DNA from: Gammaproteobacteria bacterium
GTDB taxonomy: Bacteria > Pseudomonadota > Gammaproteobacteria > Steroidobacterales > Steroidobacteraceae
Length of the DNA stretch: 64,000 nt
Reading direction: 5' to 3'
Assembly: GCA_947452065.1 (NCBI GenBank)
Contig: CANGBB010000001.1
Location: forward strand, 124,001-188,000
Part shown: positions 30,438 through 38,774 of the stretch, piece by piece
Position numbering within the stretch: the stretch's first letter is position 1
Layout: each line of letters opens with the position of its first letter
Translations under genes and position numbers: made by a program
Notes under the pieces: model-generated
The model's input: the letters and a program-made list of their open reading frames with translations, nothing else
Database searches by the model: none
Told to the model about the DNA's origin: nothing

Positions 30438-33400
30438 ATGAACGGTAAATCCGGAGTTTTCTCTGGTGTATCCGGCTGCTTGCTGGTGCTTGCGTCGGCC
30501 AATGTATTTGCGGCGCAAGGCGCGGCGGTTGCCGATGAAGGACTAACGCTCGAAGAGGTGACCGTCACCGCCGAGCGTGTCGAGCGAGATATTCAGAAAC
30601 AGCCTCAGTTCATTACGGTCAAGACCGGAGCGGAACTCAAGGAAGAGGGCAAGATCCGCGTCGAGGACGTGCTGCAGGGTGTGGCCGGCCTGACGGTCGA
30701 GCCCACCTCCAACGGTCAGGACACCATGATTTACTTCCGTGGTGTCAGTAACGCAGCGGCGGGCGTGTCGATTGTTGTCGACGGCGTTTCGCAGGCTGTT
30801 GGCACTCAGTCCCGAGGCAACGTTTACCGTGCCACCACGCTTGACGTGTCGCAGGTCGCGATTACCCGCGGCGTGCAGAACGGCGCGGGCACCACGGCAC
30901 TGGGTGGCTCTGTCAGCCTCGTGACCAACAAGCCGGTGTTTGAAAACCAGGTTGCCGGTTCAGTGACCACGGGTTCTTTCAAGACGCAGAACACCGAGGG
31001 CATGGTCAACCTCGCTATTAGCAGCAACCAGGCGGTGCGTCTGGCCTTCAACACCGAGCGCCGTGATGCGTATGCCTCCAGCGGTCTCGGTGAGGTCAAC
31101 AACCGTGCAGCTCGCTTCCGCTATCGCTGGAAGCCCACCGATTCAGTGGACGTCAACGCTACCTTCGAAGAGTCGCGTATCACCGGTGCCAGCAACTCGG
31201 CCAGTTCCAACCTGTATACGGGTCAGTGGATGACGGTCCCCGGTGGCGGCGTGTTCAACTACACCAACCCCTATTCGGGTGTGACCACTGCCTGGGGTCA
31301 GCAGATTTCCGGCAAGCAGTTCTATTACACCGGTAACGTGCTGGCGAGTTTCGCTGCGAACAACAGCGCGACTACCACGGTCGGCTCCGGCACTCTGACC
31401 GCGAGTGCCACACTGAAGGGCCCGGATGGTAATCCGCTGACGAGCACCAACCAGTACTTCTATCCGGCCCCGGCTTGCGTAGCCAACACGTCTTTCCTGC
31501 CGGTTGCAGGTACGCAGGCGCAGATCTTCTCAACCTCTCCTTCAGCCGCCAACCCGGCCCAGACGGTCTACGCCAGTCTGGATGCCGCCAAGGCCGCAGC
31601 GATGACCGCCCTAGGGAACATGGGTCCGGCTTCCTTTATGTTTGGCTGCCCGTTCAACATGATGGCCATCCGCAACGGCGTTGATTGGTACAACCGGAGC
31701 AATCCGTGGGATGACGGACTGACCTACGGCAGCATGCTGAACCAGCCCAACAACCAGGCTCTGGTCCGCCAGGGCAACATCAGCATCCAGTGGTCGACCA
31801 GCCAGGGTGATGTGACGGTGCAGCCGTCATTCATCTACAACACGGGCCGCATGGTCCTCTCGCCGGTCGCTGGCATGGGTGGCACGGGCTACACGGCCAA
31901 CAATCAGTCCGGGACGACGGCCTACAAGTTGGACGCCTCGTTCACCTCCAAGATGCTGGGCAAGTTCCAGTACATTCTGGGCCTGAACGGTGCCATGGTG
32001 CCGGCGCAGCCTGATGGCGGTGTCGGCGGTCCGAGCAGCTACGTCAATACGGCTCCGGTGACGGCGTGGGCGACCAAGAACGATGCCCTTTCCACCGCTC
32101 CGGTGGCACCAGCGGTTGCTGTGACCGGTGTCGCTGCGAACGGCGGCCTCATGACGCCCTGGAACACGACTTGCTACTTCGCCCTGCCGGCTGTCAATGC
32201 CTCGGGTGTTGTGCAGGCGACTTCGCGCGGCGTGACCAATAACAACGCCTGCATCGGTTCGGTTTACAACGCCGGTACAACCAACAACAGCATGGCTCTG
32301 ACGACTCAGCTTAGCTACACGCTGGGCGACAAGCTGCACATGAGCGGCACCGCCCGCTATGAGCGCTTCTCCAACCAGACGCGTAACTCCGGCATCCTGT
32401 TCCTGACGGACACGGATGGCACGAGCTATGTAAATGTGGTGCCGAAGAGCACGCTGGCCACAGCCACGGCCACCAATCCGAACTCACCCTATGCCCTGCC
32501 GTATCGCATGAATCTGACTGCGAATGACATGCAGGCGCTGGTGGATGCATACCCGACGCTGGATACGTCGTTCGGTGCAGCGACCTGGACCTTGAACCTG
32601 CAGTACGACGTGACTCCGGCCATGATTGCCTACGCCCGCATGGGCACAGGTGTCAGCGCCGCGATGACCGACGATTCGTCCCTGCGTCCGCAGACTCAGG
32701 TCATTGTGTCCCTGCCGGATGCCAAGGTTCCGACCTTCGGTGGCAATGCTGATCCGGCGGCAATCGCGCTCGCCGGCACGCCTTATCAAGTCTCGGTGCT
32801 GGCTCCCAGCCGAGATAGCCAGCTGCGTCGCGGCGACCAGACTCGTCAGATTGCCTATGGTCTGAAGTCACGCTGGTTCGACAACCGGCTGCAGGTCAAC
32901 GTGGAAGGCTTCTACAACCTCTACACCAACCGCTCGGTGTCGTTCATCACGGGTCTCTTCCCGACGGACATCTACAATGCGCAGAGCAACCCGCTGGCCA
33001 GCCAGCTGTGCACGCAGAATGCGCCGACAGCGGCTAATCCGTTCGTGATTGCCCTCGACTCGGCGGGCACGGCTTCGGCTCGCGGTGGCAGCTGCTTCAA
33101 CATCTACCAGCCGACGACGTCGGGTGGCACGGGTGCTCCGTGGACCGGTCGGATGGTGAGCCGTGGTGCCGACCTCGACATCACCTGGACTCCGACGACC
33201 AATGATCGCTTGGACATTGCGACCGAGGTGCTGAATACGGTCTATATGGGATCGGAAGCGCTGCCAACGGTGTCGGTTGATTCCCTGCGCCCGTATGTGA
33301 TCGGTACCGGTGTCAATGACGCCGTGCTGAACTACTACGCGCAGATTTTCAATGCGTTCACAGTGGGCGTGCCGGGCAAGCAGCTCGCCAATGCGCCGAA

Positions 33401-33833
33401 GCTGACGGCCAATGCCACCTATCAGCACCGCTTCGCGCTGGAGAACGGCTGGCGCATCACCCCGCGTGTGCAGATGAACTACACCTCAGCGAAGTTCATC
33501 TCGTCCGGTGGTGGTGGCGTGCCGCAGACCGACGGCAGCAGCATCCTCGACAGCAACTGGGCCATCGACAATGGCCGCCGCCTGCCGACAGTGGTGCCGA
33601 CGAACCGCATCTGGAATGCCTCGATCAACTTCCAGGCACCGAACAGCAAGTGGTCCGTCAATGCCTTCATCAACAACGTGCGTAATCAGGCCGTCATGGC
33701 CTTTGCCTCCGGCCTGACGTCGATCGACTACGGCAGCCGTCAGACTGGCGATCTGCAGAAGGTCGTGACCGGCGGCAACCTGACGCTGAATGCGCCCCGC
33801 GTGGTGGGTGTGACGGTATCCGCGCAGCTCTGA
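30438..33833 (+). CDS. TonB-dependent outer membrane receptor, paralog 3
   Basis: The 1131-residue product starts at ATG 30438 behind TTGGGGG. The signal peptide is MNGKSGVFSGVSGCLLVLAS (cleavage after VFA). LEEVTVTAERVERDIQKQPQ and the plug VRVEDVLQGVAGLTVEPTSN differ more from paralogs 1 and 2 than those do from each other. The six cysteines are kept (PAPACV, FGCPFN, TTCYFALP, NNACIG, SQLCTQ, GSCFNI), as are NRSNPWDDG and the terminal VSAQL. It is likely the most diverged member, with a different ligand or loop specificity. A perfect 12-bp terminator follows. Confidence 0.9.
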   Translation: MNGKSGVFSGVSGCLLVLASANVFAAQGAAVADEGLTLEEVTVTAERVERDIQKQPQFITVKTGAELKEEGKIRVEDVLQGVAGLTVEPTSNGQDTMIYFRGVSNAAAGVSIVVDGVSQAVGTQSRGNVYRATTLDVSQVAITRGVQNGAGTTALGGSVSLVTNKPVFENQVAGSVTTGSFKTQNTEGMVNLAISSNQAVRLAFNTERRDAYASSGLGEVNNRAARFRYRWKPTDSVDVNATFEESRITGASNSASSNLYTGQWMTVPGGGVFNYTNPYSGVTTAWGQQISGKQFYYTGNVLASFAANNSATTTVGSGTLTASATLKGPDGNPLTSTNQYFYPAPACVANTSFLPVAGTQAQIFSTSPSAANPAQTVYASLDAAKAAAMTALGNMGPASFMFGCPFNMMAIRNGVDWYNRSNPWDDGLTYGSMLNQPNNQALVRQGNISIQWSTSQGDVTVQPSFIYNTGRMVLSPVAGMGGTGYTANNQSGTTAYKLDASFTSKMLGKFQYILGLNGAMVPAQPDGGVGGPSSYVNTAPVTAWATKNDALSTAPVAPAVAVTGVAANGGLMTPWNTTCYFALPAVNASGVVQATSRGVTNNNACIGSVYNAGTTNNSMALTTQLSYTLGDKLHMSGTARYERFSNQTRNSGILFLTDTDGTSYVNVVPKSTLATATATNPNSPYALPYRMNLTANDMQALVDAYPTLDTSFGAATWTLNLQYDVTPAMIAYARMGTGVSAAMTDDSSLRPQTQVIVSLPDAKVPTFGGNADPAAIALAGTPYQVSVLAPSRDSQLRRGDQTRQIAYGLKSRWFDNRLQVNVEGFYNLYTNRSVSFITGLFPTDIYNAQSNPLASQLCTQNAPTAANPFVIALDSAGTASARGGSCFNIYQPTTSGGTGAPWTGRMVSRGADLDITWTPTTNDRLDIATEVLNTVYMGSEALPTVSVDSLRPYVIGTGVNDAVLNYYAQIFNAFTVGVPGKQLANAPKLTANATYQHRFALENGWRITPRVQMNYTSAKFISSGGGGVPQTDGSSILDSNWAIDNGRRLPTVVPTNRIWNASINFQAPNSKWSVNAFINNVRNQAVMAFASGLTSIDYGSRQTGDLQKVVTGGNLTLNAPRVVGVTVSAQL

Positions 33834-33867
33834 TAGGGCGCGCGGCTTCAGTCAGAAGCTGAAACCA

Positions 33868-33903
33868 GGGCGATGGCGGGGAAACCGCCATCGCCCTTTT
33901 TTT
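33868..33903 (+). terminator. Intrinsic terminator after TonB receptor 3
   Basis: GGGCGATGGCGG (33868-33879), loop GGAAA, perfect complement 33885-33896, then seven T. Confidence 0.93.
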
Positions 33904-33941
33904 ATCCGCGGCTCATCCGCGTCGAGACATCGAACTGCGTC

Positions 33942-35264
33942 TTACGAGACCGGGCTGTAGGTCAGGTCGGTGCAGTTGTAGGCCTCGTAAGGCGTCTGAG
34001 AGATCTCGACCGTATCCTGACCACTGAATGACTCAGTCAGGTACAGCGGATCTTCACCGGTCCAGCTGCGGGTCAGGGTCTTGCCATCGCTGCTCATGGT
34101 GAATCGTTCCACGAGGTGATAGCGATCGCTGTGCATGACGCCATTGCCGATCGGACCGGGGAGGAAGTTGGCGGTGTCGACCACCAGTGTGTCGCCCTCC
34201 CACCGGCCGATGGAGTGGCCCCACTTGCTGGGCTTGGCATCCTTCGGATGGGCTGCCATGTTCAGGTACACGGCGCGAGAGATGTCCATGTACCCGTATT
34301 CGATCTTAAGGCTGTCTTTGGTCTGCTGGATCCGGTTCACGTGCTGGTCCATTGTCCAGTCGGTGAACATGTTTGTTGTGGCGCAGGTCTTGCCAGCAGC
34401 AGCCCCGCCGCGGGCGTTGGCGGTGTTGGCTGCGGCATAGGCCGCTGCTGCCGCCACGCCGGCTGCCGAGGGCTTATAGAGCCCGTAGCGGCCACTGGAG
34501 TTGACCGTCTCACCGGGGACGCCCATGCCCGCTGCGGGGGCGACAGCCCCGCTAGAGGGGCCTGACGCGCGTGGAGCGCCGGCCGTCGAAGCGCCGGTGC
34601 CCATGCCGCCACCGCGCTCGGCTGCGGCATTCGGCGCCTCATGCGGGGTGGTCGCGGCGAAGCTGGCCGGCGCCTTGGAGAAGTCACCGAAATTGACGAC
34701 GGTGGTGGCGGCCAGCTTGGTGGCTGGCGGTGGAGCGCGTCCGGCCGCTACCGCTGCGATGACCGCGGCCGTGTTGGTGCCGTTGTTCACCGCATTCAGC
34801 TTTTGCGGGGCGCCCCAATTGCCGGCCAGATTCGGTTTGCCATCTGTGGTCCGCAAGGGACGCTTGACCTCGCCCTTATCGGCGGTCGCGAGCTGTTCAT
34901 AGCGCTCGATGATGCGACCGTCCTGGAAGGTGACGGTCTCGACGTAGCACTTGTGGGGATCATCACGGTGCGGCGCGGCGACGATGTACAGCTGCGTGCC
35001 GGGAGAGAACATCGCCTCAGTCCAGCCGGAGCGTTTGAGCAGTGCACCGGCGCGCATTTCGCAGGCCCAGGTGTCTTCACCGCCCGAATTGTTCTTAACC
35101 ACCAGCGTTACCCATGAGTGCGGGTTGACTAGGTGCATTTGCTTCACCACGCCGGAGATTTTGATGGTCTTAGACTCATCAAAAGTACCTGCTACGCCGT
35201 GGTGCGCGGCTGCGGGGCCAGCCATCGCGATGGCCGATACAAGGAAAATCGCTGGTCTTGACAT
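33942..35264 (-). CDS. Two-domain exported protein: DUF6152 plus GRWEGDTLVVDT domain
   Basis: This 440-residue protein has a signal peptide ending PAAA, so the predicted mature protein begins His-His-Gly. Residues ~22-125 are DUF6152 (KISGVVKQMHLVNPHSWVTL, with the NPH motif). A linker then contains PNLAGNWG and a Gly/Met/Ala stretch (AERGGGMGTGAS, APAAGMGVPG). The C-terminal ~150 residues contain HSIGRWEGDTLVVDTANFLPG and TRSWTGEDPLYLTESFSG. This second domain is related to the stand-alone protein at 15415-16152, so here two genes that are neighbours elsewhere in the island are fused. No known enzyme activity. The start has GGAG upstream. Confidence 0.78.
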   Translation of the reverse strand: MSRPAIFLVSAIAMAGPAAAHHGVAGTFDESKTIKISGVVKQMHLVNPHSWVTLVVKNNSGGEDTWACEMRAGALLKRSGWTEAMFSPGTQLYIVAAPHRDDPHKCYVETVTFQDGRIIERYEQLATADKGEVKRPLRTTDGKPNLAGNWGAPQKLNAVNNGTNTAAVIAAVAAGRAPPPATKLAATTVVNFGDFSKAPASFAATTPHEAPNAAAERGGGMGTGASTAGAPRASGPSSGAVAPAAGMGVPGETVNSSGRYGLYKPSAAGVAAAAAYAAANTANARGGAAAGKTCATTNMFTDWTMDQHVNRIQQTKDSLKIEYGYMDISRAVYLNMAAHPKDAKPSKWGHSIGRWEGDTLVVDTANFLPGPIGNGVMHSDRYHLVERFTMSSDGKTLTRSWTGEDPLYLTESFSGQDTVEISQTPYEAYNCTDLTYSPVS

Positions 35265-35432
35265 GGCTTCGACTCCAGCCCGCCTTGCGGGCGTCAGGGG
35301 ACCGACGGCATCGTCGGATGACTACACGATGCAAAACCTTAGAGGGCGATCGTGCAGCAATTGTTGACGGAGCGTCGTCGTCGCCTAGACTCTGGGTTCC
35401 AGTCCCCTGTTACGAAAAGTGGATCCCAAATC

Positions 35433-35756
35433 ATGAAGCCAAACGGTCGCCGTCAATTCCTCGGAAAAGCCCTGCTGGGTACGTTGGGACTGCCGCTCCT
35501 GTCAGAGCCGGCACAGGCGCTGGTGAGCAAGCTCAATCCGGCGGACCCGGCAGCCGCAGCGGTCGGCTATGTCGAGGATGCGACTAAGGTGGATGTCAGC
35601 AAATTCCCCACCTACAAGCGTGGGCAGAGCTGTGCCAACTGCACGCTGCTGCGGCCGCAATACATTGGCCCTTATCGGCCCTGCAAGCTGTTCCCCAAGA
35701 ATGTAATCAGCGTCAAGGGTTGGTGTAACGCTTGGGTGAAGAACCCGCAGCTCTAG
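35433..35756 (+). CDS. High-potential iron-sulfur protein (HiPIP), Tat-exported
   Basis: The 107-residue product starts at ATG 35433. A twin-arginine signal (RRQFLGKALLGTLGLPLL) is followed by a small mature protein with the four cysteines of HiPIP: GQSCANCTLL, YRPCKLF and GWCNAWV, binding one [4Fe-4S] cluster. HiPIPs are periplasmic one-electron carriers. The GWC ending is diagnostic. It stands alone as a + strand gene between minus-strand genes. An exported molybdenum hydroxylase at 49906-52074 and periplasmic redox-like proteins are in the same island, but a direct electron-transfer partnership is only inferred. Confidence 0.92.
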   Translation: MKPNGRRQFLGKALLGTLGLPLLSEPAQALVSKLNPADPAAAAVGYVEDATKVDVSKFPTYKRGQSCANCTLLRPQYIGPYRPCKLFPKNVISVKGWCNAWVKNPQL

Positions 35757-35767
35757 GGTCAAAGAAA

Positions 35768-35793
35768 AGCCCCGCAATGCGGGGCTGAAAAAC
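35768..35793. terminator. Hairpin terminator between the HiPIP and EF-hand genes
   Basis: AGCCCCGC (35768-35775), AAT, GCGGGGCT (35779-35786). The A-rich flank on the left gives TTTCTTT on the minus strand, so it mainly serves the EF-hand gene; A-rich sequence also follows on the right. Confidence 0.75.
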
Positions 35794-35873
35794 GGGCAAT
35801 CTTTCTTGTTCGTTTCGGTCGGGGGCTTGGCCGGCCAAGGCGACCGTCAGTCGCCTTGACTGGCGTGGGCGAA

Positions 35874-36266
35874 TCAGCCGCCGCCCATGCCACCGCCCAT
35901 ACCGCCACCGCCACCACCCATGCCGCCGCCCATGCCGCCTTCGGCCGCGGGAGCTGCTGCAGCACTGGAGCTTGAGCTGGAGCTGGCGGCGCCTTCGGTG
36001 GCGTCACGTCCAGCCTTGTACTCGGCGAAGTTCAGCTTGCCGTCGCTGTTGGTGTCGTACTTTTCGAAGTTGCCTTCGGTGCGAGTGGTCTTGACTTCAT
36101 CCTTGCTCAGGAAGCCGTCGTTGTTGGCATCGTGCTGTTTGAACCACTCTTCGGCAGTCGTAGCAGTCGGTGCCATGCCGGCGCCGGCCGGCTGACCGGC
36201 TGCAGGTGCTTGAGCAATGGCGTTGGCGGCCAGCAGCATGCCGGCAGTCGCAATGATCATCTTCAT
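35874..36266 (-). CDS. Small exported EF-hand protein with Ser/Ala and Gly/Met-rich tail
   Basis: This 130-residue protein begins at ATG 36266 (MKMIIATAGMLLAANAIAQA, a signal peptide). Two EF-hand loops follow: DANNDGFLSKDE and DTNSDGKLNFAE, each with the spacing for Ca2+ binding. The tail is a run of Ser and Ala, then GGMGGGMGGGGGGMGGGMGG to the stop, one of the purest copies of the tract found across the island. It is probably a periplasmic or surface calcium-binding protein. The exact role is unknown. The gap behind it (36267-36410 lies downstream of 36411's stop) has no gene. Confidence 0.82.
   Translation of the reverse strand: MKMIIATAGMLLAANAIAQAPAAGQPAGAGMAPTATTAEEWFKQHDANNDGFLSKDEVKTTRTEGNFEKYDTNSDGKLNFAEYKAGRDATEGAASSSSSSSAAAAPAAEGGMGGGMGGGGGGMGGGMGGG
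35877..35940 (-). repeat. Gly/Met low-complexity tract (tail of the EF-hand protein)
   Basis: About 20 codons composed only of Gly and Met, with Met spaced three or more Gly apart. The DNA repeats a GGCATGGGCGGC-like unit. Confidence 0.85.
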
Positions 36267-36410
36267 CAAAATTCTCCACTGAAAATGGAAGCGGATGCTT
36301 CCCCCCGGACCAGAGTATACGCAGGGGAGGGAGGAGCGTCGTGACGGGCCGGAGGTGAAGTTTCGTACAGGCCCCGCGGTCTGGATCGGGGCGTATCCCG
36401 GCCTAGAGGC

Positions 36411-37013
36411 TTAGTGGCCCCGGGCGGTGGTCTGGGGTGCCAATACCGGGAAGGCCACCCGTTCGCCCGCGGTGGCCAGCCGGGTCGATGGTTGGACGAA
36501 TGTGTAACGCACCGCGCCGGCTTCCTTGGGCAGGGTGACAGTTAGCTCGTGTGCGCCCGTTACAGGCTTCAGTGCTTCAAGCCGGATCACTACCGGCTCG
36601 CGTCGCGTCCGCGGGTTGGCGGCGGCATAGCCTGAGAGATTTCGAATGTCAGCCGGGGTCGGAAACCCGGTCACCAGCAAGGGTGAGGTGGCTCCGTTGA
36701 CGATCAGCTGACTACCTTTCTGCAGCAGGTCTTTGGTGACCTGCGTGGCCTGCATGAGGCCGGATTCATCGGCCCGGGTGAGTGCCGTGACATCTCCGAG
36801 CTTTGGATTGAGCTGGGTCATCAGACCCAGCAGGTCGAGTTCGACGAGAACCTCAATGTGATCGTCACGAAGCGTGATCCGTGCGGCACTGGACTCGAGG
36901 GCCTGAGCGCTAGGCACGACTCCAAGCTGTAAAGCCAGGAGTAGCGCGCCTAGCGCAAGAGCGCTGCGTACAGCCGCATTTACTGTGCGGCTACGAGCCG
37001 TCAGGTCAGGCAC
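36411..37013 (-). CDS. Exported protein of unknown function, paired with the YHYH protein
   Basis: The 200-residue product is read from GTG 37013, six bases after the stop of the YHYH gene, so the two are almost certainly co-transcribed. A signal peptide covers residues ~1-38 (ALALGALLLALQLG, cleaved after AQA). The mature part is predicted to be mixed alpha/beta, with ITLRDDHIEVLVELDLLGLM at the start and HELTVTLPKEAGAVRYTFVQ near the end, resembling a beta-sandwich. There is no transmembrane helix after the signal and no cysteine. I do not recognise the family. Confidence 0.68.
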   Translation of the reverse strand: MPDLTARSRTVNAAVRSALALGALLLALQLGVVPSAQALESSAARITLRDDHIEVLVELDLLGLMTQLNPKLGDVTALTRADESGLMQATQVTKDLLQKGSQLIVNGATSPLLVTGFPTPADIRNLSGYAAANPRTRREPVVIRLEALKPVTGAHELTVTLPKEAGAVRYTFVQPSTRLATAGERVAFPVLAPQTTARGH

Positions 37014-37019
37014 GTTGGG

Positions 37020-38165
37020 TCAGGGAGGGCCCATGCCGTCGCCGCCACCCATGCCGCCGCCACCGGCGCCCATGCCGTCGCCGCCGCCCATACCGCCGCC
37101 GCCCATGCCGCCACCCGGCGGGCCACCCTGGAAGCTGCCCGTGCGGCAGTAGACCGTGTTGACCATTTCGCCGTTGGTGGTGAAGGACTGCTCGGCAAAG
37201 TCCCAGCAATTGGCCTGGGCCGCTGGCTTGTACTTGAAGGAGTAGGTCTTACCCTGCCAGACGTATGTCATCAGGCGGGTACCGTCTTTCGCGGTGACCA
37301 GCTTGAGATCCTTAACGCCGCCACCCGGCTTGCGGCCGGTGATCTTGCCACCGCCACCGCCTTCCTTGGTTAGCGGCGGGACATGCGCCGCGAGGCTCAT
37401 GTCGAAGTTTCCGTCGAGGCACTGAATGATGTACGGGGGCGTTACAGAGGTGTGGTAGCGCCAGCCGTAGAGGCTGTCTGCCTGACCATTGCAGGCATCC
37501 AGCTTGCCCTTGGCGATGGCCGAGCCGTCCGGATTACTGTTGCCGTAGATCGGATAGCCGTCGAAGGCCCAGCCAATGATCGCGGCCGGATCCTTCTTGT
37601 TCTTCATCATGTCGATCATGCAATTCGGTGCGACGTGGTAGTGGTAGTCGTCGCCACGGCCCGAGTGGCCGCCGCAGATGTCCAGTTCGCCCGTCAGCAG
37701 CGTGTCCGCCTTCGGGTCGTAGTGGTACAGATCGTCATCACCCTGCGAGGTGTAATCGTAAATCGGCACACCATTCACGGCGACGCCCAGCGCTGCATCG
37801 ATCGAAATCGGCTTGCTGTTACGGCTCGGCGAGAGCGTGATCGGGGAGTTGTAACCCGGTGCCGGGATGGGTACCTGATCGTTGGTGCCCGTGATGCCAT
37901 CCATCAGAGGATGATCCGGATAGGTATCGCCAAAGAGGCGACCGTACTTCGGGTCATCACAGTTCACCGTCACCTTGTCGGCGAAGCCGGCATCGACGAC
38001 AGACTTCTTGATGGACGCGCAGCGGGCAGCCGGAGCGATGGTGCCGGCGCCTTCAACGGCGGGAGTGGTTGCCGACATTGTCAGTGCGGCCACTGACAGG
38101 CCCGCCACGGTCATGGCGACGAGACCGACTGCACGTGAAGCAGGAGCAGAAAGGAAGTTAAGCAT
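37020..38165 (-). CDS. Exported YHYH-domain protein with Gly/Met-rich tail
   Basis: This 381-residue protein has a signal peptide or anchor at residues ~10-35. The YHYH domain is recognised by DDLYHYDPKADTLLTGELDI, CGGHSGRGDDYHYHVAPNC, IIGWAFDGYPIYG and LYGWRYHTSVTPPYIIQC. These are rich in His, Tyr and Cys and probably bind metal or form disulfides. The domain is widespread but has no established function. The C-terminal ~35 residues are GGGMGGGGMGGGDGMGAGGG-like. The final TGA is 6 bases from the next gene (36411-37013). Confidence 0.83.
   Translation of the reverse strand: MLNFLSAPASRAVGLVAMTVAGLSVAALTMSATTPAVEGAGTIAPAARCASIKKSVVDAGFADKVTVNCDDPKYGRLFGDTYPDHPLMDGITGTNDQVPIPAPGYNSPITLSPSRNSKPISIDAALGVAVNGVPIYDYTSQGDDDLYHYDPKADTLLTGELDICGGHSGRGDDYHYHVAPNCMIDMMKNKKDPAAIIGWAFDGYPIYGNSNPDGSAIAKGKLDACNGQADSLYGWRYHTSVTPPYIIQCLDGNFDMSLAAHVPPLTKEGGGGGKITGRKPGGGVKDLKLVTAKDGTRLMTYVWQGKTYSFKYKPAAQANCWDFAEQSFTTNGEMVNTVYCRTGSFQGGPPGGGMGGGGMGGGDGMGAGGGGMGGGDGMGPP
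37023..37125 (-). repeat. Gly/Met low-complexity tract (tail of the YHYH protein)
   Basis: Repeated GGMGGGDGM and GGGMGG steps precede the stop. Four Met residues are flanked by Asp-Gly or Gly, similar to the EF-hand and Sel1 tails. Confidence 0.8.
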
Positions 38166-38225
38166 AACTAGGAAATATCAGCCTCTTGAAGTTGAGTGCT
38201 TGAATGGAAGTTGGTGGATCGCTGT

Positions 38226-38714
38226 TCAGCCCGCACCCCAAACCGGGATGAGGCGACCGAACCAGATCACCAGGCACCAAAGGGCCACTGAACTGAAGCC
38301 AACGATCTTGGCGCCCACCTCGGTGTTGGCGTCATCGGGCAGCTTATCGAGCTGCCGGCGGATGACGAACCAGAAGACCAGGAAGTTCAAGCCGGCCAGC
38401 AAGATGGCCAGGATTTTGAGCTGGAAATCCGGGTTAATGACGTAGTTTTCCGCATCGCGGGTGATGAAGGCGATGCCCGTGAGGAGGTTCAGTACGAAGC
38501 CCACGATGGCGAAGGGCGTCAGAGCGTGCACTGCGTGCAGTGAGATCGTCTTGCGGAAGAAGCCCATCAGCCGAGCGTCCATCACGATGACGGCGCCGCA
38601 GAGCATGCACAGACCGACGAAGTGAATGGTCTCGCAAATGGCCCAAGCAAATCGAACATCGCGCATGATGTGAGCGATCCAGGTGCCAGCCATCCATGCA
38701 ATGAAATTATCCAT
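38226..38714 (-). CDS. Four-helix membrane protein of unknown function, copy A (DUF6644-like)
   Basis: The 162-residue product has four predicted transmembrane helices: ICETIHFVGLCMLCGAVIV, LTPFAIVGFVLNLLTGIAF, ILAILLAGLNFLVFWFVI and SVALWCLVIWFGRLIP. Conserved His residues (TIHFVGL, and LHAVHAL after DARLMGFFRK) and the phrase GFxLNxxTG resemble the neighbouring gene at 38775-39269, pointing to an old duplication. Such small membrane proteins occur beside DUF6152 genes in related genomes (recall, not checked). Heme or quinone binding by the His residues is possible but unproven. Confidence 0.65.
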   Translation of the reverse strand: MDNFIAWMAGTWIAHIMRDVRFAWAICETIHFVGLCMLCGAVIVMDARLMGFFRKTISLHAVHALTPFAIVGFVLNLLTGIAFITRDAENYVINPDFQLKILAILLAGLNFLVFWFVIRRQLDKLPDDANTEVGAKIVGFSSVALWCLVIWFGRLIPVWGAG

Positions 38715-38774
38715 GTGTCAGTTCCCTAAATATTTAAGTGAGCGTGTTGAGTCGTCCGGCTTGACGTTCGGACG

